64,000 bases of DNA from contig OX638130.1 in NCBI GenBank assembly GCA_951804985.1, positions 129,965,593 to 130,029,592 on the forward strand, written 5' to 3'. Under the pieces are notes generated by a model. It made no database searches and had not been told where the DNA came from. It saw only the letters and a list, made by a program, of their open reading frames with translations. The stretch is from Dryomyza anilis (Eukaryota > Arthropoda > Insecta > Diptera > Dryomyzidae). This document shows positions 1 to 10,000 of the stretch, piece after piece (positions within the stretch are counted from its first letter, which is position 1; the number at the start of each line of letters is the position of its first letter). A program made the position numbers and the translations under genes.

Positions 1-229
1 GTGAAAAAAACAAAACATTTAAAAGAAAGATTAAAATAGCATTTTGGTAAAAATGTTGAAGTTTCCCATTTTACCCCAACATTTTTCAACAACTCCGAAA
101 TTGCGCTCAAAAATCAATTGAAAGGAATATAAATGTTATTTTGTTCTATGACTTTTCAAAGCGCATAACTTTGTTGTTGTTGAAAAAAAATATTAATATA
201 CAATTTTTTTTTCATATTTCTCAATGGCA

Positions 230-420
230 ACCACAAAAATTGGAAGACATTGTATTGATACTTAATTCATTGTTAAATTTTAAAATTTAAAACTTATTGT
301 TAGTATTTACCTAAAAATATTTGTTTCAAAAATGGGCGAGATACGTTCACTTTTTATTTATATTATGTTATTGTATGGCATTAGCATGAAATCCACTTTT
401 TAGGGCCTACTGTAATTCAC
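230..420. repeat. Diverged fragment of the INE-1-like repeat family
   Basis: The stretch around 295-360 reads like the internal part of the element at 11965-12716: both carry a run of the form cacctaaaaatat..., then 'aaaatgggcg', then a poly-T tract. No ends are visible here, so this is a decayed fragment. The rest of 1-474 shows no gene. Confidence 0.45.
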
Positions 421-474
421 ATAATAAGTAGTTAGAGGCATACAAACAAACCCAACAAATAAAAAACAAACTAC

Positions 475-630
475 CAGCCTAACCAATAAACGAAATAAAG
501 TCGACTCTAAAGAAGAGAAAATTGTCGGAAAAGCTGATACTACTTTTCCGACAATTTTCTCTTATTTTTATTTGTCAAAAAACTCATACTTTCTTTAAAG
601 TCGACATTATTTCGTTTATTGGTTAGGCTG
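475..630. mobile_element. 156-bp hairpin MITE
   Basis: The two ends are inverted copies of each other. The outer arms (475-505 and 600-630, starting CAGCCTAACCAATAAACG) pair over 31 bp with one mismatch. An inner perfect 21-bp arm pair (centred on AATTGTCGG) lies further inside. The trinucleotide TAC flanks both sides and could be a 3-bp target duplication. There is no coding capacity. Superfamily not assigned. Confidence 0.75.
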
Positions 631-1579
631 TACAAGTTGTAACCAATTGAAAATAAAAATCAGTAAGGAAAGTTAGGTCACATGAATAATATTTAATAAA
701 GGAAATTTTGTTAGTTGGTGTGATGAAGTTAGTAAGAATTCTGAAAAAGAGCTGTCCCAAACATAATTTTGCAGGCATTAACAGTATGTTTGGAATTTTA
801 TGTAAACATAATATATAATTGACTATAAATCATTTGTAAACAGGGTTGTATTGAGACTTGAACAGTGTTGTAATGAGCTCTGACTTACATTAAATATCCC
901 GGAAACATTTTAATGTTGCCCCTTAAAATGGAGTATGTTCTAATGGAAACATAATAATTATTACATCTAAATAAAATAAGTATTTGAACCGAAACATTAA
1001 TATGTTCAAAATAAAACATGATTTTGAACGACCTGAATATAAATTTGTTTACAGTGAAACATATCAGTTGTTTCAGTACAAAAAGTAGTATGTATGTTTG
1101 CATAAAAACATATCTATGTAAATATTTTTTGAAATAAATCCTGAAAATAAAATAAAAATCAGATATTGTTTTTTTTTATTTAATTATTTAAAAAATCTTT
1201 AAACATGCTTAGTGGAAAATTATAATAATTGACTTCATATACAAATTTTAAAATGCATAAATAAATAATTGGTTTAAAACTGCAAGTACAAGTGACAGCA
1301 TCATTGAATGCACAATTGCACCAGCAGACGCTAAAACAGACGATCCAGGCTCGCTTTATATTTGGTACAGTTACAGTTGATCTAGTACAGCACATAGCGT
1401 AGGCAATGAATTCACGGAGGCTTTTGTAAAAAACATGCCAAATTCTGTTTGAAAATCGAAACACAGATTTTTATTTGTGGTTTTTCCACATTAGTTTCAG
1501 AAATTATATACTGCACCATATTATACTCTGTTACTATTTGTACTTTTTGTAACACAATTTATATATTTATTTAATTTAC
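631..1579. other. Intergenic DNA, no gene seen
   Basis: AT-rich. Short open frames here have no recognisable domain and biased low-complexity composition. It ends at the TTTAC target site of the copia element. Confidence 0.6.
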
Positions 1580-1736
1580 TATTGGAACTTAATAAATGGT
1601 TCGGAGTTGGGGTTTTTTATAAAACAGAATTTATTTCAATGTATCTCGTACAAAATTATAATTCGAATGTGAAAAAATTTGAAAGCAAATTTTTTCTTTA
1701 CAACATTTAAAAATACGATTGCTGAGTTTTTCAATA
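1580..1736 (-). repeat. 3' LTR of copia element
   Basis: 157 bp, TATTG...CAATA on the element strand. It contains AATAAA and TATA-like stretches suitable for a U3-R-U5 unit. It reads identical to the 5' LTR. Confidence 0.95.
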
Positions 1737-1745
1737 CCCCTTCTC
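1737..1745 (-). other. Polypurine tract of copia element
   Basis: On the minus strand GAGAAGGGG lies immediately before the 3' LTR and overlaps the end of the gag-pol stop codon region. This is the usual place for plus-strand priming. Confidence 0.7.
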
Positions 1746-4700
1746 AATCGTACAAACCTAGCTTTAAACAAAAATTTTTAAATTTAGTAACATCAAGTGA
1801 TTTAGTCATAACATCTGCCAACTGTTCTTCAGTACAAATCGATTCCAATTTAATATGTCCATTTGCAATATGGTCCCTTATAAAATGGTGCTTGATATCT
1901 ATATGCTTAGCTCGCTTGGACTCGAGGGAGTTGGCCATTCCAATACAACCTTTGTTGTCTTCATATATTTCAACAGGTTCATTCGCCATTTGATTAAGGT
2001 CCTGTAGTAATCCTCTCAACCAAATAGCTTCTGTCGTTGCTGCACTTAGAGCCACATATTCAGACTCACTAGATGAAGTCGCGACAGTGACTTGCTTTTT
2101 GCTTGACCATGAAACTGTACATCCGTATACTTGAAATACAAAACCGCTGACTGACTTGCGATCTGCAACATTACTCGCCCAATCAGCATCTGCGAATCCG
2201 ATTATTGGTTTATTGGAATATTCTTTAAATAGCAACGTCTTTCCTTTTGTCCCCTTCAGGTACCTCAGAATTCTTTTCAGAGCTTGCCAATGCTCTTCTG
2301 CAGGATCTTGCTGGTACCGTCCCATGTACCCAATGGGATAACATATGTCAGGCCTGACACATAACATTATGTACATTATGCTTCCTAACATTTCACGATA
2401 AGGCTTTTCAAACTTATCGTTGTCCTTCTTTGGAAACAGCTGTAGTCCTTTTTCCATAGGGCTCTTAACAGGATTGCACTCCGCCATTCCAAATTTTTGA
2501 AGCAATTTTTCAATGTTAGCTTCTTGTGACAACTTAATGCATCCACCGTTTGTTTCAAATTTGATACCGAGAAAATGCTTGAGCTCGCCGCAATCTGACA
2601 TCTCAAATTTTTCACTTAAACTCCTTTTTAAATTTTCAATTGATATTATACTTTTTCCCGCAATCAATAAATCGTCAACGTACAGTATCAATATCAACAT
2701 ATCGTCCTGATCGCCGAGTTTTGTGTACAAGCAATAGTCATGCCTCGATCTCGTAAAGCCAAGTTCCAACAAGTGTTCGTTGAACTTCTCGTTCCAACAT
2801 CGCGGCGATTGCTTGAGGCCATAAAGTGATTTTCGAAGTTTCCATGCTTTTCCGTCGTCTGCAACTACGCCGTCTGGTATTGCCATGTGTATGTTTTCTT
2901 TTAACTCGCCGTGCAAAAATGCTGTTTTTACATCAAGCTGATGAAAATGTAAATGCTCGTGTATTCCAACAGCCAATACAACTCTTATCGTTGTTAGTTT
3001 TGCCACTGGTGCGTAGGTTTCACTGTAATCGATTCCAGGTTTTTGTAAAAATCCCTTCGCCACAAGTCGTGCCTTGTATCTTGTTGGTATGCCGTATTCA
3101 TTTTCTTTCAACCGAAAGACCCACTTCGACTTGAGTAACTTTGCATTCTTTGGAGAATATACCATCTCCCATACCTTGTTCCTCTTTAACGATTCCAATT
3201 CGTCTTTGACTGCCATCATCCATTTATCCGCGTCAGCTCTACCGCATATTTCAGAATACGTGTCTGGAACATCTAACGAACCGCGTACAGCTGAAGTTGC
3301 TCCATATCCAGTAAAGAAATCCATAAACTTCTTTGGAGCTCGGCGCTCTCGTTCGCTGCGTCGCAATGTAACCTCAACAGGAGAATTACTGTTGTCAACT
3401 TGCGGAGGCAGCGCTGCAGCACCATCGTTATCTGATGCATCTTCATAATTGTCACTAGCTGCTGCTTCTTCTTCTTCGCCATCTTCTTTCAGATGAAATC
3501 GTTCCTCGTTTACAAGATGATCTTCATTCGCCACGACAGTATCTTCATCAATATCCCCTTCTTGTTCGTGGCTATATGTTACGCAAATCTGCGAGTCATT
3601 TATGTTGCTGAGATGTTCGCGCTTGAAGGGAAAAGAATCTTCATTGAATTTAACATCGCGCGCAATGAACAGTTTTTGTGCGCAAATATCCCATAGCCTG
3701 TAGCCGTTAGGTGCATATCCTACCATAACTGATTTGCGACTCTTGGTATCCAACTTCTTTCTTCGTTGACTCGGTATCCATGCAAATGATTTACAGCCGA
3801 AAACCCGAAGATTGTCTAAATCAGGTTTTGTACCGTACCACATTTCTGCTGGAGTTGCGCTCCCATTTAACGATTTGGTTGGACTTCGGTTTATAAGGTA
3901 CACTCCAGTAAGCGCAGCTTCGCACCACATTCGTTTCGGGACATCAGATTCAATTAACATCGAACGCACTTTTTCAACTAATGTTCTGTTGAAACGCTCC
4001 GCAACGCCATTCTGCTGAGGGGAGTAGGCCACAGTTGCTTCCACCTGGATTCCCTTCTTTTTGTACCATTCCTCTTGGTCTTTTGAACAGTACTCTCGTC
4101 CTTGATCCACCGTCAGCTTTGATATAGACGTACCAAATTTTGCAGTCACCATTGCTTCGTACTCCTTCATTGCTACGAACACGTCCGATTTCTTTTTAAT
4201 GACGTATATCATTGCGAAGTGCGTAAAATCGTCAATGAAAGATACAAAATATCTTGATCCATCCCACGCAACTGGATCAATCGGACCGCAGACATCGGAA
4301 TGAATTCTTTCCAGAGGTCTTCTAGCTCGTTGACGACTTCCATTGAAAGGATCACGACTCTGTTTTCCTTCTACGCAAACATCGCAGAATCCAATATTCT
4401 GAGTCTTCACATTTAATCCGCTGGCCAAGTCATTATTTACCAACTCATTGAAAGCTTGTTGTCCAATGTGACCTAGGCGCTTGTGCCACAGCTTAACTTT
4501 ATCTGTATTGCACATGTTTACAGCTGACCGTTTTACATCCACCTCGATTTCGTACAGCCCGCCACGTAAATAAGCTGTTGCGATCAGTTCACCATCCCAG
4601 ATAATAGTTGCTTCCTTCTTATGGAATATTACCTCAATTCCAGCTTGAGTGAGCTTCCGAACAGACAGCAAATTGTCCCGCAACTCTGGAACATACAACA

Positions 4701-5673
4701 CGTCCTTCATAACTAACTGCACGCCTTTGTCGCTTAGACCACTGATTTTTCCTGAGCTCTTCGCAATCAGGGATTGGTTATCCTTTGCGACGTTGATTAA
4801 AATTGGATTTTCCAACTCCTGTAGCTCCAGAAAATACCACTTCTCGTTAGCTAAATGGTCACTTGCTCCAGAATCCAACTTGAATTTGAGTTTTGAACTC
4901 TTTGCGCTTGCTGCACAACTATCAGCCATGAAGCATATACTATTTCCTTTCTCGCTGACGCTGCGCGCTTCTCCTTGACGACAATCTCTCGCTCTATGTC
5001 CAATCTTAGAGCATTTAAAGCACTTGCCTTGAAATTTAGCGACTTTCTTGAAATGTTTTCTTCCAGAAAACGCGGTCTTCTCTCGAACGTCTTCCACTTG
5101 ACGATCACACAGCTTTGTTTCTTCTGCCAGCAGCCTTTCCTTCGCAGCATTCAACGTTAGCTTGCCGTCTTCCAAGTTCTGCAGGGCGGTGACAAGCGGA
5201 TCGAATTTTTCCGGCAATGTCAAAAATAGCTGCGCCAACAAATCACTCTCCTCTAGTGTAGCGCCCGATGTTCTGAGTTGTCTCACCAAACTCTCAAACG
5301 CCATCAAATGAACCGTTACCGTATCGCCTTCCTTCATGCGAAGCTTTGTTAGCTGCTTTCGCACTAAGAGTTGGCTCACAACGGATTTCTTTGCGAACGC
5401 TGACTGCAGACTCTGCCACATCTGCTTTGCCGTGTCCTTGTCTCGAATATAATTAAGGTAATCGTTGTGTATAAATCCCACCAAACGATCCTTCGCCTTC
5501 CTGTCCATTTTCAAAAATTCTGCTCTAGCCCCTGCATCCGATGGTGGGTCGTCCGTTAACACGCTCACCACATTTAGCGCGTCCAGGTGTGTTCGCACCC
5601 GAAATTGCCACTCGTCGAAACCGCTGCCGTTAAACTGCGGTATTCCGTATGAGGATTCCCTTATGTCGCCCAT
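1744..5673 (-). CDS. copia gag-pol polyprotein (intact)
   Basis: A single 1309-aa frame in the copia order gag-protease-integrase-RT-RNase H. Visible landmarks: gag about 1-215; CCHC zinc knuckle C218/C221/H226/C231; aspartic protease DSGA at 267-270; integrase HHCC H397, H402, C430, C433; integrase catalytic triad D460, D523, E559 with exactly 35 residues between the last two; reverse transcriptase with LDVKTAFLHG around 912-921 and YVDD at 998-1001; RNase H with ADADW at 1161-1165 and a later SSSESEY segment. All catalytic residues I can place are present. The protein presumably makes virus-like particles and reverse-transcribes and integrates the element. The start is the ATG four bases inside the 5' LTR. 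It is the only Met ahead of the conserved gag N-terminus, the next being residue 56. It lies within the primer-binding site, so a non-AUG or LTR-derived start remains possible. There is no envelope domain. Confidence 0.97.
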   Translation of the reverse strand: MGDIRESSYGIPQFNGSGFDEWQFRVRTHLDALNVVSVLTDDPPSDAGARAEFLKMDRKAKDRLVGFIHNDYLNYIRDKDTAKQMWQSLQSAFAKKSVVSQLLVRKQLTKLRMKEGDTVTVHLMAFESLVRQLRTSGATLEESDLLAQLFLTLPEKFDPLVTALQNLEDGKLTLNAAKERLLAEETKLCDRQVEDVREKTAFSGRKHFKKVAKFQGKCFKCSKIGHRARDCRQGEARSVSEKGNSICFMADSCAASAKSSKLKFKLDSGASDHLANEKWYFLELQELENPILINVAKDNQSLIAKSSGKISGLSDKGVQLVMKDVLYVPELRDNLLSVRKLTQAGIEVIFHKKEATIIWDGELIATAYLRGGLYEIEVDVKRSAVNMCNTDKVKLWHKRLGHIGQQAFNELVNNDLASGLNVKTQNIGFCDVCVEGKQSRDPFNGSRQRARRPLERIHSDVCGPIDPVAWDGSRYFVSFIDDFTHFAMIYVIKKKSDVFVAMKEYEAMVTAKFGTSISKLTVDQGREYCSKDQEEWYKKKGIQVEATVAYSPQQNGVAERFNRTLVEKVRSMLIESDVPKRMWCEAALTGVYLINRSPTKSLNGSATPAEMWYGTKPDLDNLRVFGCKSFAWIPSQRRKKLDTKSRKSVMVGYAPNGYRLWDICAQKLFIARDVKFNEDSFPFKREHLSNINDSQICVTYSHEQEGDIDEDTVVANEDHLVNEERFHLKEDGEEEEAAASDNYEDASDNDGAAALPPQVDNSNSPVEVTLRRSERERRAPKKFMDFFTGYGATSAVRGSLDVPDTYSEICGRADADKWMMAVKDELESLKRNKVWEMVYSPKNAKLLKSKWVFRLKENEYGIPTRYKARLVAKGFLQKPGIDYSETYAPVAKLTTIRVVLAVGIHEHLHFHQLDVKTAFLHGELKENIHMAIPDGVVADDGKAWKLRKSLYGLKQSPRCWNEKFNEHLLELGFTRSRHDYCLYTKLGDQDDMLILILYVDDLLIAGKSIISIENLKRSLSEKFEMSDCGELKHFLGIKFETNGGCIKLSQEANIEKLLQKFGMAECNPVKSPMEKGLQLFPKKDNDKFEKPYREMLGSIMYIMLCVRPDICYPIGYMGRYQQDPAEEHWQALKRILRYLKGTKGKTLLFKEYSNKPIIGFADADWASNVADRKSVSGFVFQVYGCTVSWSSKKQVTVATSSSESEYVALSAATTEAIWLRGLLQDLNQMANEPVEIYEDNKGCIGMANSLESKRAKHIDIKHHFIRDHIANGHIKLESICTEEQLADVMTKSLDVTKFKNFCLKLGLYD

Positions 5674-5677
5674 AACC
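5668..5677 (-). other. Primer-binding site, copia type (initiator tRNA-Met half)
   Basis: On the element strand GGTTATGGGC directly follows the 5' LTR. It is the core of the site used by Drosophila copia, which is primed by an internally cut initiator Met-tRNA. The match stops after ten bases. The ATG in this motif is the first codon of gag-pol. Confidence 0.8.
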
Positions 5678-5834
5678 TATTGGAACTTAATAAATGGTTC
5701 GGAGTTGGGGTTTTTTATAAAACAGAATTTATTTCAATGTATCTCGTACAAAATTATAATTCGAATGTGAAAAAATTTGAAAGCAAATTTTTTCTTTACA
5801 ACATTTAAAAATACGATTGCTGAGTTTTTCAATA
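5678..5834 (-). repeat. 5' LTR of copia element
   Basis: 157 bp, same sequence as the 3' LTR by eye. Followed on its outer side by TTTAC, matching the other flank. Confidence 0.95.
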
Positions 5835-7097
5835 TTTACAAATAACAAAATTATTACCGACGCGAACACATTTTCTCAACGAACAACAAAAGACACGTAC
5901 GCAGAAAATGCCGATCACCGAGTGTCAACTGTGTATACAAAAAGAGGGCTGCAAGAATACCTTTATTTAAATTTGAATTCATTTTTTTTGTTTGTTTTCA
6001 AACATCAGTATGTTCAAAATGACCCTATACATACTTCAAAAGAAAAAAAAATAAATTTTTGCTCAACGAGTGCCAACTTCGTATACAAGAAGAATGTTGG
6101 AAGAATACACTTATTAAAATCCAATTTCGTTTTTGTTTGTTTTTAAACATCGACAGGTTCAAACGATGGCAAAAGATTGCGTAGATAAAAAATGCTGCAC
6201 AACGTTGCCAACTTCGTCAGCCGATAAATTATCGAATTAAGACAAGCGTTGCGAACATACGTTGTATTTAGATTTGATTAGCATTTTCTGTGTTTCGAAA
6301 CATAGTTTTAACCAAGTAAATTTCCAAGAAACAGTTTATTCAAATGCAATTACAATTTTATGTTGGTATTGTAACATATTTATGGTAAATTTGACAGATT
6401 CTGCTGGACAATATAATAATGTATACACGTGAACCAAAATAAATTCAATTTCGATTATAATTTAATTACACTTCATTCCTAATACATGTATGGTAATTTC
6501 GTATTACTTTTTAATTACATTCAAACATATTCAAACAAATCTTTTCTATCCGTGTAGGCGGTCTAAGTGTACTAAAAATACTCTACACAAATTTAAAGTG
6601 GATCATAGGTCACCAGGTTATACGAATCCTTCAAATAAATACAAACTTGCAATCGCTGAAGAATTTCCTTTCATTTGATACCGATATGTACAAATGGGTA
6701 TGTGTACCGAATTTCGCAGGAAAATGTTTTCATATATTTTAGCATAAAGTCAATATATATATTTGATTAAAAATGTTCACAAGAAAGCAAAGAATAACCA
6801 AAATGTCAAAAAACCATGATTCAAGCTGAAATAAAAAAATTTCAGTATAAAAAAATCTTGTGACTTTCCATACATTTTATATGGTGTCTACATTTTAGTC
6901 AGCCGGTCAGGAGATGTTCATTTTGATAAATATTAATTTTTTGTTAATTTTTTAGTATGCCATTAGTGATCAAAACTGCTTATTTGACTTTAAAAATGTT
7001 AGCATTTAATATATAGTTTCAGTAATTTTGGATTGTCTTGGTTTCATGCAGTTGTACTCAGAGGAACAGAAGTTTGTAAAATAGCCGACATAATATA
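5835..7097. repeat. Intergenic DNA with degenerate tandem units (about 5920-6310)
   Basis: Three diverged units begin near 5920, 6068 and about 6203. Each contains a form of 'gtgccaactt(c)gt', an 'aagaatac' segment, a T-rich run and 'aaacatc', at spacings of roughly 135-148 bases. The remainder up to 7097 holds no coding signal and presumably includes the INPP4 promoter or an upstream noncoding exon, which I cannot place. Confidence 0.5.
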
Positions 7098-10000
7098 ATG
7101 AGATTCAATAAAGCAGAGCTTGCATCATTGGCCACAAATCCAACAACCACATACGAAAGAGAGGGACTTCTAATAATCACCGAACGTCAAGAAAGTTTTT
7201 TTCGTCGCTCGGATGGTAAGTTAAACATGAACAAAATAACACTAACATTATTTTATTCTTAATATCTTGATGAAACAAAACTAGTGGCATTATCTAGATC
7301 TTTATTATTTACATTTCTCAAAAAAAAAATTGAAAGACAAGTTTTTTATTTTTTTAAATATTTTAATAACATTTTTTTTCTCAAAATATACCCCCAATCA
7401 GGTATCTTTTTATTATCGTGTGACTACGATTCGTTTCCAGTCCCCTTCGTCTAAAATTTGTATAACGTATTTCAAACGTTACGTTCGTTTCGCTCTTTGA
7501 ATCGAACGTTTGTTCAAAATTTTTCTTTTGCCAACTATTGAAAATAAGAAAAAACGAGCGTACTCAACGTTTTGTTTGATACATGAATCAAAAATTGTAG
7601 TCACACGATATTCAACCGACATTCAAACGAATTGTAGCCGATATCGTTGTCACCGGGAAATACATGATCGACACGATAGATTAAAAACGTCTGCCCGTTA
7701 CAATTCTTACTACAGGAACTAAGCAATATTAAAATTAAAAGAAAATATAGATCATTTTTTATAAATATATTAAAATTTGTGTTGTTTATTAAAATAAAAA
7801 TTGGATTTCAAGTTTTTTGACTTTTGTTAATGTAATGTAATATTTTTTTTTTAGTTGTGAAACAAAAAAAAAAGTAGCTTGGTCAATGTACGACCTTTTT
7901 TTACACTTTTTGGCATATTGTTTTTGTACTCTTTTAGATGACTTAATTCGGTTGCCATTCAGTTGCTAAAAATACTACTTTTAGATAATAACTTTATACC
8001 ATTCAGACAGACAAATCGAAAAGACCACTTTCGGACAATCATTTGTATTAGAAAAAGACGCTCTTTTCAGTAACATTTTGGACAACTTTCGTACATCGAT
8101 AAGACTTAAAAGATAACGTAAAAACATCTTCCAAACATAATTTGTCTAGTTAGGAGGCTTGATCTTGTGTAAAAATTCATACAAATACTCACCGCTTGAG
8201 AATAGCTGTTGCCCATTTCATATGTTCCATACATTTCAAAAACAAGTTCGGAGTCAAATGATTTTCTGCCTAAACGGTTTATTTACTTTTGAGTTATGTC
8301 AGTCTTGAAGTAAATGAGCAATATAATTAAATTGTGGCATTTGGAAAGTAAGAAATATACATCGCATTCTATATTCTACTCAATTAAAAATGTTTATCGA
8401 TAAATATATAAATATTTCCTCTATTGCAGTAAACTATCCACGCTGGTGTAAATTACGCGGGAATTTGTTATTTTATCTCAAAGACCTTGATCCACGATCG
8501 GCACCGAACGGCGTGATTGTGCTTGAAAACTGCCGTCCAATAATTCGAAACGAAGAACGAGAATTCGATGGTTTCGTATTCATTTTGGGTAATTTGTATG
8601 CGTCTGCATAGAATAACTCATATTTATTATGAACTATTTAACAGAATTTGAGGGCAGTTTTAGCCAGCGCATCTCCACAAACACAGCCAAGGAACGTTTG
8701 GACTGGGTGAAGAGCATTCAACTCGCCTCCTACTCATACCTCAACCGTCAGATATTCTATTTGAAAGAACAAATTGCAGCCAAAATGGGCAACCGCATCG
8801 AGCATTGTGCGCCGCTATGTGCAGCCGCAAATGATGCTACCCTTTTAAATGCGACCATATCTGGTCGAACGCTGGAAGAGACTTCGTCTGCCAGAGTCGA
8901 AGAAGGTGATCTTATACAATTTTAATGCTACTGTTTTGAGTTACTGTTTTGGGTTTTTGGTTTTGTTACTAACTTCAAATTACTACGAATTTATTTAGAT
9001 TGTTTTAAGTTTAATTTGTATGTCACAATGTCTGAGTGGTTTGTTGTTTAACAATGTGCCTATTTAGCTGTTAATATTTACGAAACCGCATTGTCCAGGA
9101 GCAATTTTGTAAATACTTTAGTTAATATTTACAAAATAAACTAAAATATTAAATGCTACAAAAACTAAACCCGCTTTTTATTGGCACATTTTCGCATTTT
9201 AGCAGGTAAACATTCTGCATTATTTCAACTGCACACTCTTTTTGATGTCGCTTCGCTTAAAATCAAATAATAACTTTATTTTCCGCAGAACTGTCGGAGA
9301 TACCGATATGCGAATCGGCCTTGTCCTGCGACAAGCTGCCGAGAGATTCGAACGGACGTCTGCCGAATCCGCGCGTCGTCATTTCTGTGCTGGCTCCTGG
9401 TGAAGATGTGCTTTGGCGCGACTTTGCGTGCACCGAGGTCTTGGAGCATACGATTAACCCGCAGTTTCAGTGCACGACCTGTTTCCGTCAGAGCGCTGGC
9501 TTTTGCGCCGACACCTTGTTGCGCTTTACGGTGTATGATGTGCGCGAGAAAGTTTCGCTAACAGCGGTCCCCATGGGTTTTGCAGAGGTGGCGCTGGGCG
9601 TAATACAGGTGAACGGAGCGCTAACCGAAATTAAATGCAACGCGAATAATATATTGTTTTCAGGACGCCACATGCTTTCGCATACCGCTGCGTTCACTAC
9701 AAGGTGATTGCGGCTTCATAACGATTGCGTCTTGGGCGCCGGACGCCGATCGCCCGACACCGCCGCGCTCCACTACGCAGGTTTTCGAGCAGCCAGCCAA
9801 AGAACATCGCCGCTCGCAATCGCTACCTCCTAAATTGGGCGTCAGACTTTTTGTGCCGTTTCAGGGCAAGCTGCATAGTGTTTTTACACAGCCGCGCATA
9901 AAAACGTATCGTCTGCACTCAAGCCTAGGTGGCGACATCAGCGTGCACGAAACCATGTTGGAGAGCAAACTGTGCTTTTCGGTACCGCAACAGCTACTGT

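Larger units (their letters stand above)
1580..5834 (-). mobile_element. Complete Ty1/copia LTR retrotransposon
   Basis: A 4255-bp element on the minus strand, bounded by 157-bp direct repeats (1580-1736 and 5678-5834) that begin TATTG and end CAATA on the element strand. The five bases TTTAC stand directly outside both ends (1575-1579 and 5835-5839), the expected target-site duplication. Inside, in element order, are a copia-type primer-binding site, one uninterrupted 1309-aa gag-pol frame, a purine-rich tract (GAGAAGGGG) and the 3' LTR. The two LTRs read as identical base for base by eye, and the frame has no stop or shift, so insertion is very recent and the copy could be autonomous. It sits in intergenic DNA about 1.3 kb upstream of the INPP4 start and disrupts no recognised gene. 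Confidence 0.97.

Noticed and set aside
1679..5160. Plus-strand frames across the copia element
   Set aside because: Antisense shadows of the intact gag-pol frame.
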